Source: Bacteroidetes bacterium UBA6063
GTDB taxonomy: Bacteria; Bacteroidota; Bacteroidia; NS11-12g; UBA9320
Length of the DNA: 8,246 nt
Direction of reading: 5' to 3'
Assembly (NCBI GenBank): GCA_002428905.1
Contig: DIYD01000004.1
Coordinates: 1 to 8,246 of the forward strand
Below the pieces are notes generated by a model. It ran no database searches. It was not told the DNA's origin and was given only the letters and a program-made list of their open reading frames with translations. Each line of letters opens with the position of its first letter. Positions within the stretch are counted from its first letter, which is position 1. Below are positions 1-5,599 of the stretch, piece after piece. Position numbers and translations under genes: made by a program.

Positions 1-622
1 CCACAAAGAAGTCGTACCCGTTTAGACCAAAAGGTTTGATGAAACCTGCACCGGGGATAACACCTTTGGCATTGATTTCGTCGGTGTAGAACGAGGGGTA
101 TCGGAACTGGTTTTCAGACACAAAAGAATAAAAACCGACCTTACCATCGATAGAACCTCGCATTTCAACGCCTCGTGTGTTGCGATAGAAGGAAGCACCG
201 TTTTCTTGTCCGCCTTCAAAGCCAAGCGCCGGATTAACCACAAGTTGAATGTCTTGGCGGTCAACCGAAAACAAAGACGCTGGTCTGTGATAGAATATAT
301 TCCACGCTTGCCGTTCCTTTCGTATATCCATTCCGGGGTCAATTTGGGGTAATACATCCCAATTATCCGCACGGACAAGTCTATGGTTAAACAGATCTGA
401 TTTAGAACGATTGAAGTTCGTACCCAAATATTTTGCTGTACTGCTACGGTTAAAAGGCTTTATACTCGTGCAAAACTGACTGTCGTTTTGCGCTATAGTA
501 TAGCGATCTAGCACGTGGTAATAATCTTCATTTAAGGTATGAAAAGAGACCTGTGCCTGTACTAAACATGTTGCAAACAAACCAAGTATGAGGCAGTATA
601 TACGACGATAGAATAGACCCAT
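1..622 (-). CDS. N-terminal part of a secreted, probably outer-membrane protein (Wzi-like?), cut by the left edge
   Basis: I translated this frame by hand: it opens with ATG at 622 and stays open for 207 codons to the window edge, so the C-terminus is missing. The protein starts with a clear signal peptide: Arg6-Arg7, a hydrophobic stretch at about 8-21, and a likely cut after Ala23 (VQA|Q). The mature part is rich in aromatic residues. It includes a NIFYHRPASLFSVD stretch at 108-121, an IQLVVNPALGFEGG strand-like segment at 125-138, then YRNTRGVEMRGSI (146-158) and FYSFVSENQFRYPSF (164-178). Alternating strands around an NTRG motif recall Bacteroidota outer-membrane proteins of the capsule-assembly Wzi type; that is recollection, not a search. 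The gene follows acylphosphatase after 22 nt and may be co-transcribed or use its own -7 box at 630-637. A shorter frame inside it (22-378) is a shadow. The reading as an exported protein is firm; the family is not. Confidence 0.75.
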   Translation of the reverse strand, partial: MGLFYRRIYCLILGLFATCLVQAQVSFHTLNEDYYHVLDRYTIAQNDSQFCTSIKPFNRSSTAKYLGTNFNRSKSDLFNHRLVRADNWDVLPQIDPGMDIRKERQAWNIFYHRPASLFSVDRQDIQLVVNPALGFEGGQENGASFYRNTRGVEMRGSIDGKVGFYSFVSENQFRYPSFYTDEINAKGVIPGAGFIKPFGLNGYDFFV

Positions 623-629
623 AAAGCAA

Positions 630-637
630 CAAAGTTA
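630..637 (-). promoter_or_regulatory. Bacteroidota -7 box (TAACTTTG) before the left-edge surface-protein gene
   Basis: On the minus strand TAACTTTG matches the Bacteroidota consensus TAnnTTTG exactly. It lies 7 nt before the ATG at 622, just past the acylphosphatase stop. No good -33 TTG is visible; the best candidate is TTC 22 nt upstream. If active, it would give the surface-protein gene a promoter of its own with an almost leaderless transcript. Confidence 0.4.
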
Positions 638-644
638 GTCTAAA

Positions 645-917
645 CTAGCGCTTTATTATGAACTCGGTATAACCTGCCAATTGATCTATGTCTTCTATTT
701 CGAGCGTTCGAACAATAGATAAAGGTGAACCTGTGTTGCACCATTCGAGTAACGCGTTTAACGCCTCAGGTTTACCTTCTACATCAATGAATACATTGCC
801 ATTCGAGAGGTTTCGGACAAAGCCTTTTAGTCCTAATTCTGTTGCCTTCTGTTCGGTGTACGCTCTAAAATAAACGCCCTGAACCCGACCGATAACTGTG
901 ATTTGTTTGCGTTCCAT
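645..917 (-). CDS. acyP: Acylphosphatase
   Basis: This 90-residue protein is a typical cytosolic acylphosphatase, which hydrolyses the carboxyl-phosphate bond of acyl phosphates such as acetyl phosphate or 1,3-bisphosphoglycerate. Both family signatures are intact. The phosphate-binding loop GRVQGVYFR spans residues 10-18 and holds catalytic Arg18. The second signature runs from Gly32 to Gly48 (GFVRN...GNV...G) and holds catalytic Asn36. Length matches the usual 90-100 residues of the single-domain alpha/beta family. The ATG overlaps the recO stop by one base (TAATG at 915-919), so translation is probably coupled. The physiological substrate cannot be told from sequence, and nothing in the porZ-recO context points to one. 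Confidence 0.95.
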   Translation of the reverse strand: MERKQITVIGRVQGVYFRAYTEQKATELGLKGFVRNLSNGNVFIDVEGKPEALNALLEWCNTGSPLSIVRTLEIEDIDQLAGYTEFIIKR

Positions 918-1639
918 TATCGTAATATTTCACGAAGTACGTGATGCGATTTGATCTTACGCCCATGCAAACCATGAATTTCATAATAATTTAATAGTTG
1001 GTTAAGAAGGTTGGAACGTGTCTGACGTGTGATGACCTGATTCGACCACTCATCCAGGTTGGTGTTTAACAAGGTCCACCACCATTTACTGTGTTCATTG
1101 TCAATGCATTCCATGTTGAAATAACCTTCGTTCACAAACAAACCTTCCCGAAGGTTGAATACGTCGTTTTCGTGGTATTGTCCTTTGGGATAGAAACCTA
1201 AGTAGCGGGTAAGATGAATAAGGAAATACAGGGGATAGTTGCCAATGGACTCTTCTTCCAGGTCGAGGATTCGTATGAAATGATCAAGAAATTGATACAG
1301 GTCTGGATTGGGTTCTTCTTCGGTTAAGGTTGCATTTAGAATTTCCGACATAAAGAGAGCAACGCTGTTCTTTAGTACGTCAAAATGCATATGCTGCAAG
1401 ATTGGGTTGCAACGTAGTTCTTTGACCTGGTGGATTTGTGCATTGTCTTTTTTGTAGATGATAAGGTCCACCAGATTGAGAGGCATGATATGCGAGGGGC
1501 GAATGGCTCCCTTGTGGTTTCGAACTCCACGAAGCATAATGCTTTGGGTGCCGAACTGTTCAGTATATACGTGACTAATTACACTGTTGTCCCGGTAGTT
1601 GGTATTACGCAGAACGATGGCGCGGGTTTTTTCGAGCAT
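917..1639 (-). CDS. recO: DNA repair protein RecO
   Basis: The 240-residue protein matches RecO, the RecFOR mediator that binds SSB-coated single-stranded DNA and, with RecR, helps load RecA at gaps and during recombination repair. The N-terminal OB-fold half is recognisable: EKTRAIVLRNTNYRDNSVI at about 3-21 and the GVRNHKGAIRPSHIMPLNLVDLIIY strand region at about 38-62. The helical C-terminal half includes YLGFYPKG at about 146-153. Only two cysteines are present, so the C4 zinc motif of some RecO proteins is missing, which I believe is common in this phylum. The ATG lies 2 nt after the porZ stop in AT-rich sequence with no Shine-Dalgarno site, and the stop overlaps the acylphosphatase start. 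It is probably transcribed with porZ. Confidence 0.93.
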   Translation of the reverse strand: MLEKTRAIVLRNTNYRDNSVISHVYTEQFGTQSIMLRGVRNHKGAIRPSHIMPLNLVDLIIYKKDNAQIHQVKELRCNPILQHMHFDVLKNSVALFMSEILNATLTEEEPNPDLYQFLDHFIRILDLEEESIGNYPLYFLIHLTRYLGFYPKGQYHENDVFNLREGLFVNEGYFNMECIDNEHSKWWWTLLNTNLDEWSNQVITRQTRSNLLNQLLNYYEIHGLHGRKIKSHHVLREILR

Positions 1640-1641
1640 TT

Positions 1642-3933
1642 TTAATTTACCAGCAGGAGCTTTGTTACCATGGGGTCTTCATCGTCTTCGTTGGCTGTCA
1701 TGAACAAATATATGCCGGTTTGTGCTCGAACACCACTAAAGTTGTTCCCATCCCAAACAGCTGTTCCACCATTGGCAATCATTTCATAAACAACGCGACC
1801 CGAGATATCGGTGATTTTAACCGTAGCATTTTGTGGTAAACCGGTAATTGTAATCGGACCTTTATAATTCGGTCGTACCGGATTAGGGAAGATAACCACG
1901 TCACCATGTGTGTCTCCTGCGTCTGTAGCATCACCTCGAAGTGAGATCATTCCCTTGCTTGTACCGAAGAATACTTCCCCGGTTTTGGGCAGGATACCAA
2001 CGCAGTGCACGGTGTTGCTCAACAACGGGCTATTCTCCGCCGTATAGTGCCGTATTACTTCCGATCCGTCCGGAGCGATTAGCCAAACCCCAGTGTTGGT
2101 GGCCACCCATTTTCGGTTTGCACCGTCTACCTGAATATCATTAATTACTTCACTGCCCAGTAAATAGCCTACGTCTCGACCATCATCGATGATGAAGCGT
2201 TTGGCCTGTGCGAAATCCGGGTTTTCGAATACGCCTCCTGGGTTATAGAAAACGGCCAGCCCTTCAGCGGTGCCAACCCAAATCTCTCCATCCTGGTCTA
2301 CCACCAGTGCGTTTACCTCATTTGACGGCAAACTTCCACCGTCCGAAGAAGCGTCCAGTACCATTTGTGTGTCAACAGTGCCAAGTACACCATCCGATTC
2401 TTTAAAAACAATGATACCCTGCGATAAGTCGCGTGCAATCATCCATTTTTGATCGAATCGATCAACCACAATCTCGGTGGCTTTTTTAGTGCCAATACGG
2501 AATTCATTCCAATCCCCATCGGGTGTGCGCACTTTCAACGCATTATCTGCATCGTAGTTGGTGATCCATAAATTGCCCTTGCTGTCGTACGCCAAACCAT
2601 CCGTTTGCACAAAGCCTCCGGGTGTTCGGTACAATATCGAATTGGTATCGGTATAAATGTCTACCAGTTGGTTGTTCTTAAGATGTATTAAGCCAAAGCC
2701 ATGAGTGCCCACATAAACATCACCTGTATTTTCATTTGCAGCAATGGTTAGAATGTCGAAGGCTAAATTCAATCGATCTTCCTTTAAACGATCTTTCCAA
2801 ATGCCATTTTCAAACACGTAAAATCCAGCTTTGCTGAAAACAGGGTGCCATTGCGGAGAAGTCCCGCCTCCGGCTACCCACATTTGTTCACCAACCGGTG
2901 TCATTGCAAATGAGGTAGAGCGTTGAGGGCCATTAGGACGAGCAAAAGAATGATTGCCCTGTGCATCTATTTTTACCAAACCAGTGAAATCACCACCTGT
3001 CCATATACTCAACTCATGGTCTAAAATCGCGAAGTTGTTGACGTTTTCACGAATAAAACGCTCGTTACCATCGGGGTCAATAATGGTGATGCCGGGTGGT
3101 ACTTCAGGGCGATCCGGAATCTGAACAAAAATGAGATGGCCATGGCATATCTCCATGCTCCGAGTGTCGCGCTGAAACTGTGGAATTGTGTCACCCTTGA
3201 ACAAGAACGTATCCGACTCATAAACCCGCAGTTGTTTAAAGACTTCCACAAATAACTGATTGCGAAAAACCCGAAGTAATCGAGCATTTCCGTTATTCAC
3301 CATAGGTATTGGGCCTTCCCAACTGTTAAAGTCACTTAGATTAAGACCGGTGCTTGGAGCACGCAAAACACCAACAGCTGTAGCTGCATATATGGTGTCT
3401 TTAAAGAACGCTACTGAGTTGATGGATGTGGCAACGCCATTGGGGCCAATGTTCAGGTAGGAGTCCTTAATGGCCTTTCGTTGTAAATCGATAATCACAA
3501 TACCAAACGAGCAAGACAGATAGGCAAGGTTGCCTTCGAAATGAATGTCGTTGATCGTTTTAGCGCCTAGAATTGACTTCCGTTCGATGTCTGAAATGTT
3601 GTAAATCGAATTGCCCTGAAGAATATCAATGTTTGTGTTCTCATAGGCAATCAACAACACATCGAGACCCGGATGATATTTTAGCAATTTTACCTCTACG
3701 TCTGAAAACCCATTCACTTTCGAATGCAGCTCCATTTCACCCGACTGTTTGTGGAAGCTGTAAAATCCACGCTCTGCGCCCACATACAAATAGGTTGGGG
3801 TTTCAGCAATACTGTTTACGGCATTGTACGGAAGGTGAATACGCCATTGACCAATGGCAACTTCTTCCTTCTGGCCATAAGAGGTGACAAACACCGATAA
3901 TAACAGGGCTGTGATTAGGAGTCGTAATTTCAT
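1642..3933 (-). CDS. porZ: PorZ-type T9SS surface protein with beta-propellers and C-terminal sorting-like domain
   Basis: I take the ATG at 3933, giving 763 residues. The frame extends 37 codons further up to 4044, but that part reads back through the promoter region, while Met at 3933 starts a good signal peptide (MKLRLLITALLLSVF, likely cut near Gly20-Gln21). The N-terminal propeller has family-typical segments: WRIHLPYN (30-37), SKVNGFSDVEV (71-81), LIAYENTNIDI (94-104) and YLSCSFGIVIIDL (138-150). The second half carries two-component-regulator-type propeller repeats such as VYVGTHGFGLIH (about 404), EIWVGTAEGLAVF (about 550) and VFFGTSKGMISL (about 653). The last 90 residues form a T9SS CTD-like beta-sandwich (VIFPNPV, TVKITDISGRVVYE, GIYLFM, TKLLLVN). 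In Porphyromonas gingivalis PorZ is 776 residues, keeps its CTD, and joins PorU/PorV/PorQ in the attachment complex that links cargo to anionic LPS. A generic T9SS cargo propeller is the alternative, but the N-terminal motifs favour PorZ. Confidence 0.87.
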   Translation of the reverse strand: MKLRLLITALLLSVFVTSYGQKEEVAIGQWRIHLPYNAVNSIAETPTYLYVGAERGFYSFHKQSGEMELHSKVNGFSDVEVKLLKYHPGLDVLLIAYENTNIDILQGNSIYNISDIERKSILGAKTINDIHFEGNLAYLSCSFGIVIIDLQRKAIKDSYLNIGPNGVATSINSVAFFKDTIYAATAVGVLRAPSTGLNLSDFNSWEGPIPMVNNGNARLLRVFRNQLFVEVFKQLRVYESDTFLFKGDTIPQFQRDTRSMEICHGHLIFVQIPDRPEVPPGITIIDPDGNERFIRENVNNFAILDHELSIWTGGDFTGLVKIDAQGNHSFARPNGPQRSTSFAMTPVGEQMWVAGGGTSPQWHPVFSKAGFYVFENGIWKDRLKEDRLNLAFDILTIAANENTGDVYVGTHGFGLIHLKNNQLVDIYTDTNSILYRTPGGFVQTDGLAYDSKGNLWITNYDADNALKVRTPDGDWNEFRIGTKKATEIVVDRFDQKWMIARDLSQGIIVFKESDGVLGTVDTQMVLDASSDGGSLPSNEVNALVVDQDGEIWVGTAEGLAVFYNPGGVFENPDFAQAKRFIIDDGRDVGYLLGSEVINDIQVDGANRKWVATNTGVWLIAPDGSEVIRHYTAENSPLLSNTVHCVGILPKTGEVFFGTSKGMISLRGDATDAGDTHGDVVIFPNPVRPNYKGPITITGLPQNATVKITDISGRVVYEMIANGGTAVWDGNNFSGVRAQTGIYLFMTANEDDEDPMVTKLLLVN

Positions 3934-3944
3934 AGACGTATACA

Positions 3945-3952
3945 CAAAAGTA
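3945..3952 (-). promoter_or_regulatory. Bacteroidota -7 box (TACTTTTG) for porZ
   Basis: TACTTTTG on the minus strand matches TAnnTTTG and ends 11 nt before the chosen porZ ATG at 3933. No TTG lies 19-23 nt upstream; the nearest TTG is about 34 nt away, so the -33 element is weak or absent. Its place between the upstream Met (4044) and the inner Met (3933) supports the inner start, because a transcript from here could not encode the longer form. Confidence 0.4.
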
Positions 3953-4045
3953 CTGATTAATAGACCGTAAAAAGTTGGACTAAAGTCAAAACGACTTCGG
4001 GCTAAAATTGTTGTGACTATGGTGATGTAACATAAACGAAACATC

Positions 4046-4053
4046 TAACTTTG
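4046..4053 (+). promoter_or_regulatory. Bacteroidota -7 box (TAACTTTG) for lipA
   Basis: TAACTTTG is an exact match to TAnnTTTG and lies 7 nt before the lipA ATG at 4061, in the divergent porZ-lipA spacer. A -33 TTG at the right distance is not obvious. The same octamer with the same 7-nt spacing precedes the surface-protein gene at the left end. The geometry implies a very short or absent 5' leader. Confidence 0.45.
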
Positions 4054-4060
4054 CACCGAC

Positions 4061-4960
4061 ATGGCAAATAACATTGAAAACAAGGAGCCGGTAAAAATCA
4101 TCCAGAAAAAAAGGGTAAAACCCGACTGGTTAAAAGTAGATATTGCCGGAGGAGGTAAGTATGCCGAGATGAAGGATTTGGTGAAGAAACACGGCCTTCA
4201 TACCATCTGTGAGAGTGGAAAATGTCCGAACATTGGGGAATGTTGGGGGGTTGGTACTGCTACGTTCATGATTGGTGGTAATACCTGTACGCGATCGTGT
4301 CAGTTTTGTAATGTCGCCACGGGTAGAGGTGAAGTGCTCGACCCAACAGAGCCGTTCAAAGTGGCGCAGTCGATCAGTATCATGGGCATTAAACATGCCG
4401 TGGTTACAAGTGTAGATCGCGATGATCTTGCAGATGGTGGATCAGAGCATTGGGCTAAGACTGTGTTGGAAATAAGAAAGTGGAACCCTGATACCACCTT
4501 GGAAACATTGATACCGGATTTCCAGGGAAGAACCGAGCAATTGGATAATGTAATCGCTGTGCACCCCGAGATTGTTTCGCACAACATTGAAACAGTTCGA
4601 CGGCTAACCAAAGAAGTCCGAATTCAGGCAAAATATGACCGTAGTCTTGAAGTATTACGCTATTTGCGCGAGAAGGGAATGAAAACCAAAAGTGGTTTGA
4701 TGTTGGGCATGGGTGAGACCGATGATGAAATCAAAGAGACATTGGCCGACCTGCGAAAAGTAGGTGTAGACATCATAACCATGGGGCAGTACCTTCAACC
4801 AACATCCAGACACCTTAAAGTAGATCGCTTCGTTACTCCCGAGGAGTTTGCACGATACAAGGATTGGGCAGATGCTATGGGGTATGAATTTGTAGAAAGT
4901 GGTCCGCTGGTGCGTTCAAGTTATCACGCGGAGAAACACATCATTAAAGACAAGGCTTAA
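4061..4960 (+). CDS. lipA: Lipoyl synthase LipA
   Basis: This 299-residue radical-SAM enzyme inserts two sulfur atoms into protein-bound octanoyl groups, completing the lipoyl cofactor of pyruvate and 2-oxoglutarate dehydrogenases and of the glycine-cleavage H protein. Both iron-sulfur sites are present. The auxiliary cluster motif is CESGKCPNIGEC with Cys50, Cys55 and Cys61; this is the cluster that donates the sulfurs. The radical-SAM CX3CX2C motif is Cys76, Cys80 and Cys83 (CTRSCQFC). The C-terminal RSSY motif at 285-288, whose serine caps the auxiliary cluster in known structures, is intact. Length is normal for the family. The ATG at 4061 is supported by the -7 box just upstream; no Shine-Dalgarno site is seen. 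It appears monocistronic: porZ diverges upstream, and the ohrR-type gene converges downstream with a 4-nt overlap. No lipB is next to it. Confidence 0.97.
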   Translation: MANNIENKEPVKIIQKKRVKPDWLKVDIAGGGKYAEMKDLVKKHGLHTICESGKCPNIGECWGVGTATFMIGGNTCTRSCQFCNVATGRGEVLDPTEPFKVAQSISIMGIKHAVVTSVDRDDLADGGSEHWAKTVLEIRKWNPDTTLETLIPDFQGRTEQLDNVIAVHPEIVSHNIETVRRLTKEVRIQAKYDRSLEVLRYLREKGMKTKSGLMLGMGETDDEIKETLADLRKVGVDIITMGQYLQPTSRHLKVDRFVTPEEFARYKDWADAMGYEFVESGPLVRSSYHAEKHIIKDKA

Positions 4961-5400
4961 GTCGGGGTTTCCTTAAACCCGTTTAAGAAGCGCCACATGA
5001 TCTCTCGAATCTGTTCGAGATCTTCGGTGCTCATATTGAGCGATTTTATCAATTCCTTCGGAACTGATTTTGCATCTTCCTGAAGCGCTTTTCCCTTTTC
5101 GGTAAGTGTAATAAATACGGTGCGTTCGTCTGTGCTTGATCTCTTCTTGATCAGTAGTTTCTTCTCCTTCATTTTTTTGATTAGCGGAGTAAGGGTGTTG
5201 GTGTTTAGGTAGAGACGCTTACCCAATTCAGAAACCGTAAGTTTTTCTTCCTGCCATAAAACAAGCATAACAAGGTATTGTGGATAGGTAATATCCATCA
5301 CTTCCAGCAACGGTTGATATAGCCGTGTAATCATTCTTGAACTAGCATACAATGGAAAGCAAACCTGCTCAGGAAGTATTAAATTATTGTTATCACTCAT
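4957..5400 (-). CDS. ohrR: OhrR-type MarR-family regulator, one-Cys organic-peroxide sensor
   Basis: I take the ATG at 5400, giving 147 residues, the length of Bacillus subtilis OhrR. The frame could start at 5445, but that ATG lies inside the inverted repeat upstream and adds a poor N-terminus. The winged-helix core is clear: TYPQYLVMLVLW (38-49), LTVSELGKRLYLNTNTLTPLIKKM (about 54-77) for the recognition region, and SSTDERTVFITLTEKG for the wing. Cys14 in QVCFPLYASSR is the only cysteine, and Tyr18, Tyr28 and Tyr39 sit exactly one position before the B. subtilis sensor residues Cys15, Tyr19, Tyr29 and Tyr40 as I recall that sequence. Such proteins are dimeric repressors released when the cysteine is oxidised by organic or fatty-acid hydroperoxides. 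No ohr gene is in the window; the divergent neighbours are beta-oxidation genes. Repression of itself, fadE or a distant ohr are all possible. Confidence 0.88.
   Translation of the reverse strand: MSDNNNLILPEQVCFPLYASSRMITRLYQPLLEVMDITYPQYLVMLVLWQEEKLTVSELGKRLYLNTNTLTPLIKKMKEKKLLIKKRSSTDERTVFITLTEKGKALQEDAKSVPKELIKSLNMSTEDLEQIREIMWRFLNGFKETPT
4965..4980 (+). terminator. Possible hairpin just after lipA, inside the 3' end of the MarR gene
   Basis: GGGTTT-CCTT-AAACCC forms a perfect 6-bp stem with a 4-nt loop, starting 4 nt after the lipA stop. Only GTTTAAG follows, not a T run, so it is not a standard intrinsic terminator. A second, overlapping palindrome (CTTAAAC-CC-GTTTAAG, 4972-4987) competes with it. 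Both lie in codons near the C-terminus of the converging regulator, so coding constraint or chance could explain them. Confidence 0.25.
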
Positions 5401-5431
5401 CGACTTAGTCCCTTTAATTGTCTGATTTCTG

Positions 5432-5469
5432 CAATTATGTCGCACAAGACATAATTGTGTACGACAATT
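5432..5469. promoter_or_regulatory. Probable MarR/OhrR operator: two overlapping inverted repeats
   Basis: Two perfect inverted repeats overlap in the divergent spacer. The first is CAATTATGTC-N6-GACATAATTG (5432-5457, 10-bp arms). The second is AATTGT-N5-ACAATT (5453-5469, 6-bp arms). A further AATTGTC half-site lies at 5416-5422. The shared core CAATT/AATTG resembles the TACAATT half-site I recall for B. subtilis OhrR. The cluster begins 32 nt before the regulator's ATG and covers the possible fadE -33 element, a fitting place for a repressor that controls both directions. Binding itself is inferred. Confidence 0.55.
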
Positions 5470-5486
5470 TTACCTAAAAATCTTTG
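5455..5486 (+). promoter_or_regulatory. Candidate fadE promoter (TTG-N21-AATCTTTG)
   Basis: TTG at 5455-5457 and AATCTTTG at 5479-5486 are separated by 21 nt. This fits the Bacteroidota -33/-7 pattern (TTG, about 19-21 nt, TAnnTTTG) with one mismatch in the -7 box. The -33 falls inside the operator candidate. It would leave a leader of roughly 110 nt before the chosen ATG at 5600. A one-mismatch box is common by chance in AT-rich DNA, so this is tentative. Confidence 0.3.
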
Positions 5487-5599
5487 ATTAACGAAAAGAA
5501 TGCTTTTTTTTTGAGGGTACGACATTGATTTTTGATTTTACCATGACCAAGAATCGAGCGTGTTTTTCAAGTTCAATCTGTCTCAAACAACGAAAAATT
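5487..5599 (+). other. Untranslated leader or spacer upstream of fadE, with a T9 tract
   Basis: This stretch holds no convincing gene. It has a run of nine T at 5504-5512, preceded by a weak AAAAG-AATG-CTTTT hairpin (5494-5507), and a repeat of GTACGACA (5518-5525) that also occurs at 5459-5466 in the operator region. The fadE frame is open through 5525-5599 with a possible ATG at 5543, but the residues there do not look like the conserved family N-terminus. Confidence 0.4.

Noticed and set aside
22..378. 118-codon minus-strand frame at the left end
   Set aside because: It is out of frame with the longer minus-strand reading that starts at 622, which has a proper signal peptide, an ATG behind a -7 box, and stays open to the window edge.
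3573..3887. 104-codon plus-strand frame opposite porZ
   Set aside because: It lies antisense to clear PorZ propeller sequence, has no recognisable domain, and has cysteine/histidine-rich shadow composition.
3934..4044. 37-codon N-terminal extension of porZ
   Set aside because: It would put the signal peptide inside the protein, and a -7 box for porZ (3945-3952) lies within it; the Met at 3933 is the better start.
5401..5445. 15-codon N-terminal extension of the OhrR-type regulator
   Set aside because: The ATG at 5445 falls inside the 5432-5457 inverted repeat, and the shorter form matches the length and residue register of known OhrR.
5494..5512. Hairpin plus T9 tract resembling a terminator
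   Set aside because: The stem is five pairs with only one G-C, too weak for an intrinsic terminator, and it lies in the divergent spacer where no upstream plus-strand gene needs ending. Attenuation of fadE is conceivable but unsupported.
5525..5599. 25-codon extension of fadE from a TTG start
   Set aside because: The residues lack family character and precede the conserved KGGEFLIKE N-terminus; the ATG at 5600 fits.
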